From Oscillospiraceae bacterium (GTDB taxonomy: Bacteria; Bacillota_A; Clostridia; Oscillospirales; Oscillospiraceae): a DNA stretch of 49,858 bases. The stretch's first letter is position 1. Every line of letters starts with the position of its first letter. This document shows positions 48,922 to 49,858 of the stretch, in pieces. The translations under genes and the position numbers were made by a program. The notes below the pieces were generated by a model, which ran no database searches, was not told where the DNA came from, and saw nothing but the letters and a program-made list of their open reading frames with translations. Where the stretch lies: NCBI GenBank assembly GCA_017505505.1, contig JAFVPA010000030.1:1-49858 (forward strand). Reading direction: 5' to 3'.

Positions 48922-48950
48922 TTGACTTTTTCTGACAGCAATGCTAAAAT
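48922..48950 (+). promoter_or_regulatory. Promoter of rplU-prp-rpmA
   Basis: TTGACT (48922-48927), a 17-bp spacer and TAAAAT (48945-48950). Confidence 0.8.
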
Positions 48951-48954
48951 AGTC

Positions 48955-49042
48955 AAGCCGCATTGAAGGGGCTTAAGTTGGTGCGTCAAAAACACCACGC
49001 CTCAAAAGCGAGACTACACAAAATAAAGTAGGTGAAACAAAC
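48955..49042 (+). ncRNA. Candidate L21 leader RNA
   Basis: An approximately 85-base leader between the promoter and rplU, with local pairing (GGTG...CACC, GCGT...ACGC). Firmicutes rplU genes carry an autoregulatory L21 leader at this place; the call rests mainly on position. Confidence 0.4.
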
Positions 49043-49354
49043 ATGAAGGCAATCATCGTTACCGGTGGCAAGCAGTACACCGTGGCTGAGGGCGATGTCC
49101 TGTACATCGAGAAGCTGAACGCTGAGGCAGAGGCTACCGTCAAGTTCGACCAGGTTCTGGCAGTTCTGGACGGCGAGAACACCAAGTTCGGCGCTCCTGT
49201 CGTTGAGGGCGCAGCTGTCGAGGCTAAGGTCGTCAAGAACGGCAAGGGCAAGAAGATCGACATCATCCGCTACAAGGCCAAGAAGGGCGAGAAGCGTCAC
49301 ATCGGCCATCGTCAGCCCTACACCAAGGTCGAGATCACCAAGATCGCTCTGTAA
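49043..49354 (+). CDS. rplU: Ribosomal protein L21
   Basis: A 103-aa large-subunit protein. [20 protein letters not shown], the GAPVVEGA block and the C-terminal [20 protein letters not shown] are all as expected for L21, which binds 23S rRNA. Length is normal. AGTAGGTG precedes the ATG. It is followed by prp and rpmA in the standard Firmicutes order. Confidence 0.98.
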   Translation: MKAIIVTGGKQYTVAEGDVLYIEKLNAEAEATVKFDQVLAVLDGENTKFGAPVVEGAAVEAKVVKNGKGKKIDIIRYKAKKGEKRHIGHRQPYTKVEITKIAL

Positions 49355-49357
49355 TTT

Positions 49358-49681
49358 ATGACTAGATGCGAATTTTTCACCGAGGGTGACCGGATCACCG
49401 GTTTCTCCATCTCGGGTCACAGCGGCTACGCAGAGGCTGGCCAGGACATCGTCTGTGCCGCCGTTTCCGCTGTTGTTACCATGGCTGAGGCCACCATCAA
49501 TGATGTGTGCGGCGCGAAAGCCAAGGTTCGGGTCAAGGACGAGCAGGCTCGTATCACTCTGACCCTCCCCGTTTCCTGCGACGAGGAAGACACCGTGCAG
49601 GCTGTCTTAGCCGGCATGATGATCACCCTGTGCGGTATGCGGGACGATTATCCTGATTATATCGAAGTTTTGGAGGTGTAA
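49358..49681 (+). CDS. prp: Ribosomal-processing cysteine protease Prp
   Basis: A 107-aa protease that cuts the N-terminal extension from L27. The catalytic His21 and Cys33 are in [20 protein letters not shown]. The gene begins 3 bp after rplU and ends 4 bp before rpmA, the arrangement seen in Firmicutes with extended L27. It is sometimes called YsxB. Confidence 0.96.
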   Translation: MTRCEFFTEGDRITGFSISGHSGYAEAGQDIVCAAVSAVVTMAEATINDVCGAKAKVRVKDEQARITLTLPVSCDEEDTVQAVLAGMMITLCGMRDDYPDYIEVLEV

Positions 49682-49685
49682 CACC

Positions 49686-49858
49686 ATGCTGAAGATTGGT
49701 ATTCAGTTCTTCGCTCACCACAAGGGCGGCGGTTCCACCAAGAACGGCCGTGACTCCGAGGCTAAGCGCCTGGGCGTCAAGCGTGCAGACGGTCAGTTCG
49801 TTCTGGCTGGCAACATTCTGGTTCGCCAGAGAGGCACCCACATCCATCCCGGTGTCAA
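49686..49858 (+). CDS. rpmA: Ribosomal protein L27, partial (cut by window end)
   Basis: The first 57 codons are present. The N-terminus [20 protein letters not shown] has the short extension ending in FF, which Prp removes between Phe and Ala in Staphylococcus-type L27, exposing [15 protein letters not shown]. That end reaches the peptidyl transferase centre. GGAGG lies at 49671-49675, inside the end of prp. Confidence 0.97.
   Translation, partial: MLKIGIQFFAHHKGGGSTKNGRDSEAKRLGVKRADGQFVLAGNILVRQRGTHIHPGV

Overview
The window reads as chromosomal DNA of an anaerobic, spore-forming-lineage Firmicute, most likely of the Oscillospirales (Oscillospiraceae/Ruminococcaceae type). The signs are a moderately high-GC coding sequence with strong AGGAGG ribosome sites, consensus sigma-A promoters (TTGACA-17-TATAAT), a trimeric [FeFe]-hydrogenase, a split transketolase, a shortened type-2 ArgC, an L27 protein with a Prp-cleaved extension, and several families of intergenic palindromic repeats. 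No phage, plasmid, CRISPR or transposase gene was seen.

Layout: 1-4.6 kb is a LacI-type regulator and a sugar ABC importer without its own ATPase. 4.6-7.4 kb holds a small DtxR-type regulator, a coiled-coil protein, a GNAT acetyltransferase and a YesL-type membrane protein. 7.5-15.9 kb is a complete arginine operon argGHCJBDF behind a consensus promoter, with palindromic repeats in four of its gene gaps. 16-20.6 kb carries two DegV/FakB-type proteins around a two-component system and a PlsC acyltransferase. 20.8-26.6 kb has an SGNH hydrolase, a membrane-anchored LRR-like protein, RidA and a MoxR-ATPase/VWA pair. 27.2-31.3 kb is the bifurcating-type hydrogenase operon (NuoE-like, NuoF-like, HydA). 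31.4-34.3 kb is a second ABC importer of the TrpXYZ type.

34.3-40.1 kb is accessory and envelope-related: two small ORFs, a VanY-type carboxypeptidase with wall-binding repeats, a GT4 glycosyltransferase, a 208-bp tandem duplication, and an ECF sigma/DUF4179 anti-sigma pair. 40.2-43.2 kb is an operon of a membrane-anchored hypothetical, a phosphodiester glycosidase and a divergent Lgt-family protein. 43.3-46.5 kb has transketolase subunits, a kinase-fold protein and EcsC. 46.5-48.9 kb has a NagD-type phosphatase, a CAT-like acetyltransferase, two identical tRNA-Val genes with a tRNA remnant, and a NusG-domain-II protein. The window ends inside rplU-prp-rpmA.

The most striking unexplained structure is a ~370-bp dispersed palindromic element present twice (26624-26993 and 34654-35018). 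Its two halves are inverted copies of each other, each half folds into local hairpins, and differences between the copies are matched by changes on the opposite side of the stem, so the structure looks conserved. Shorter palindromic families (GTAGGGCGG... and GTCATTGCGAGGAGCG...) sit in other gene gaps.
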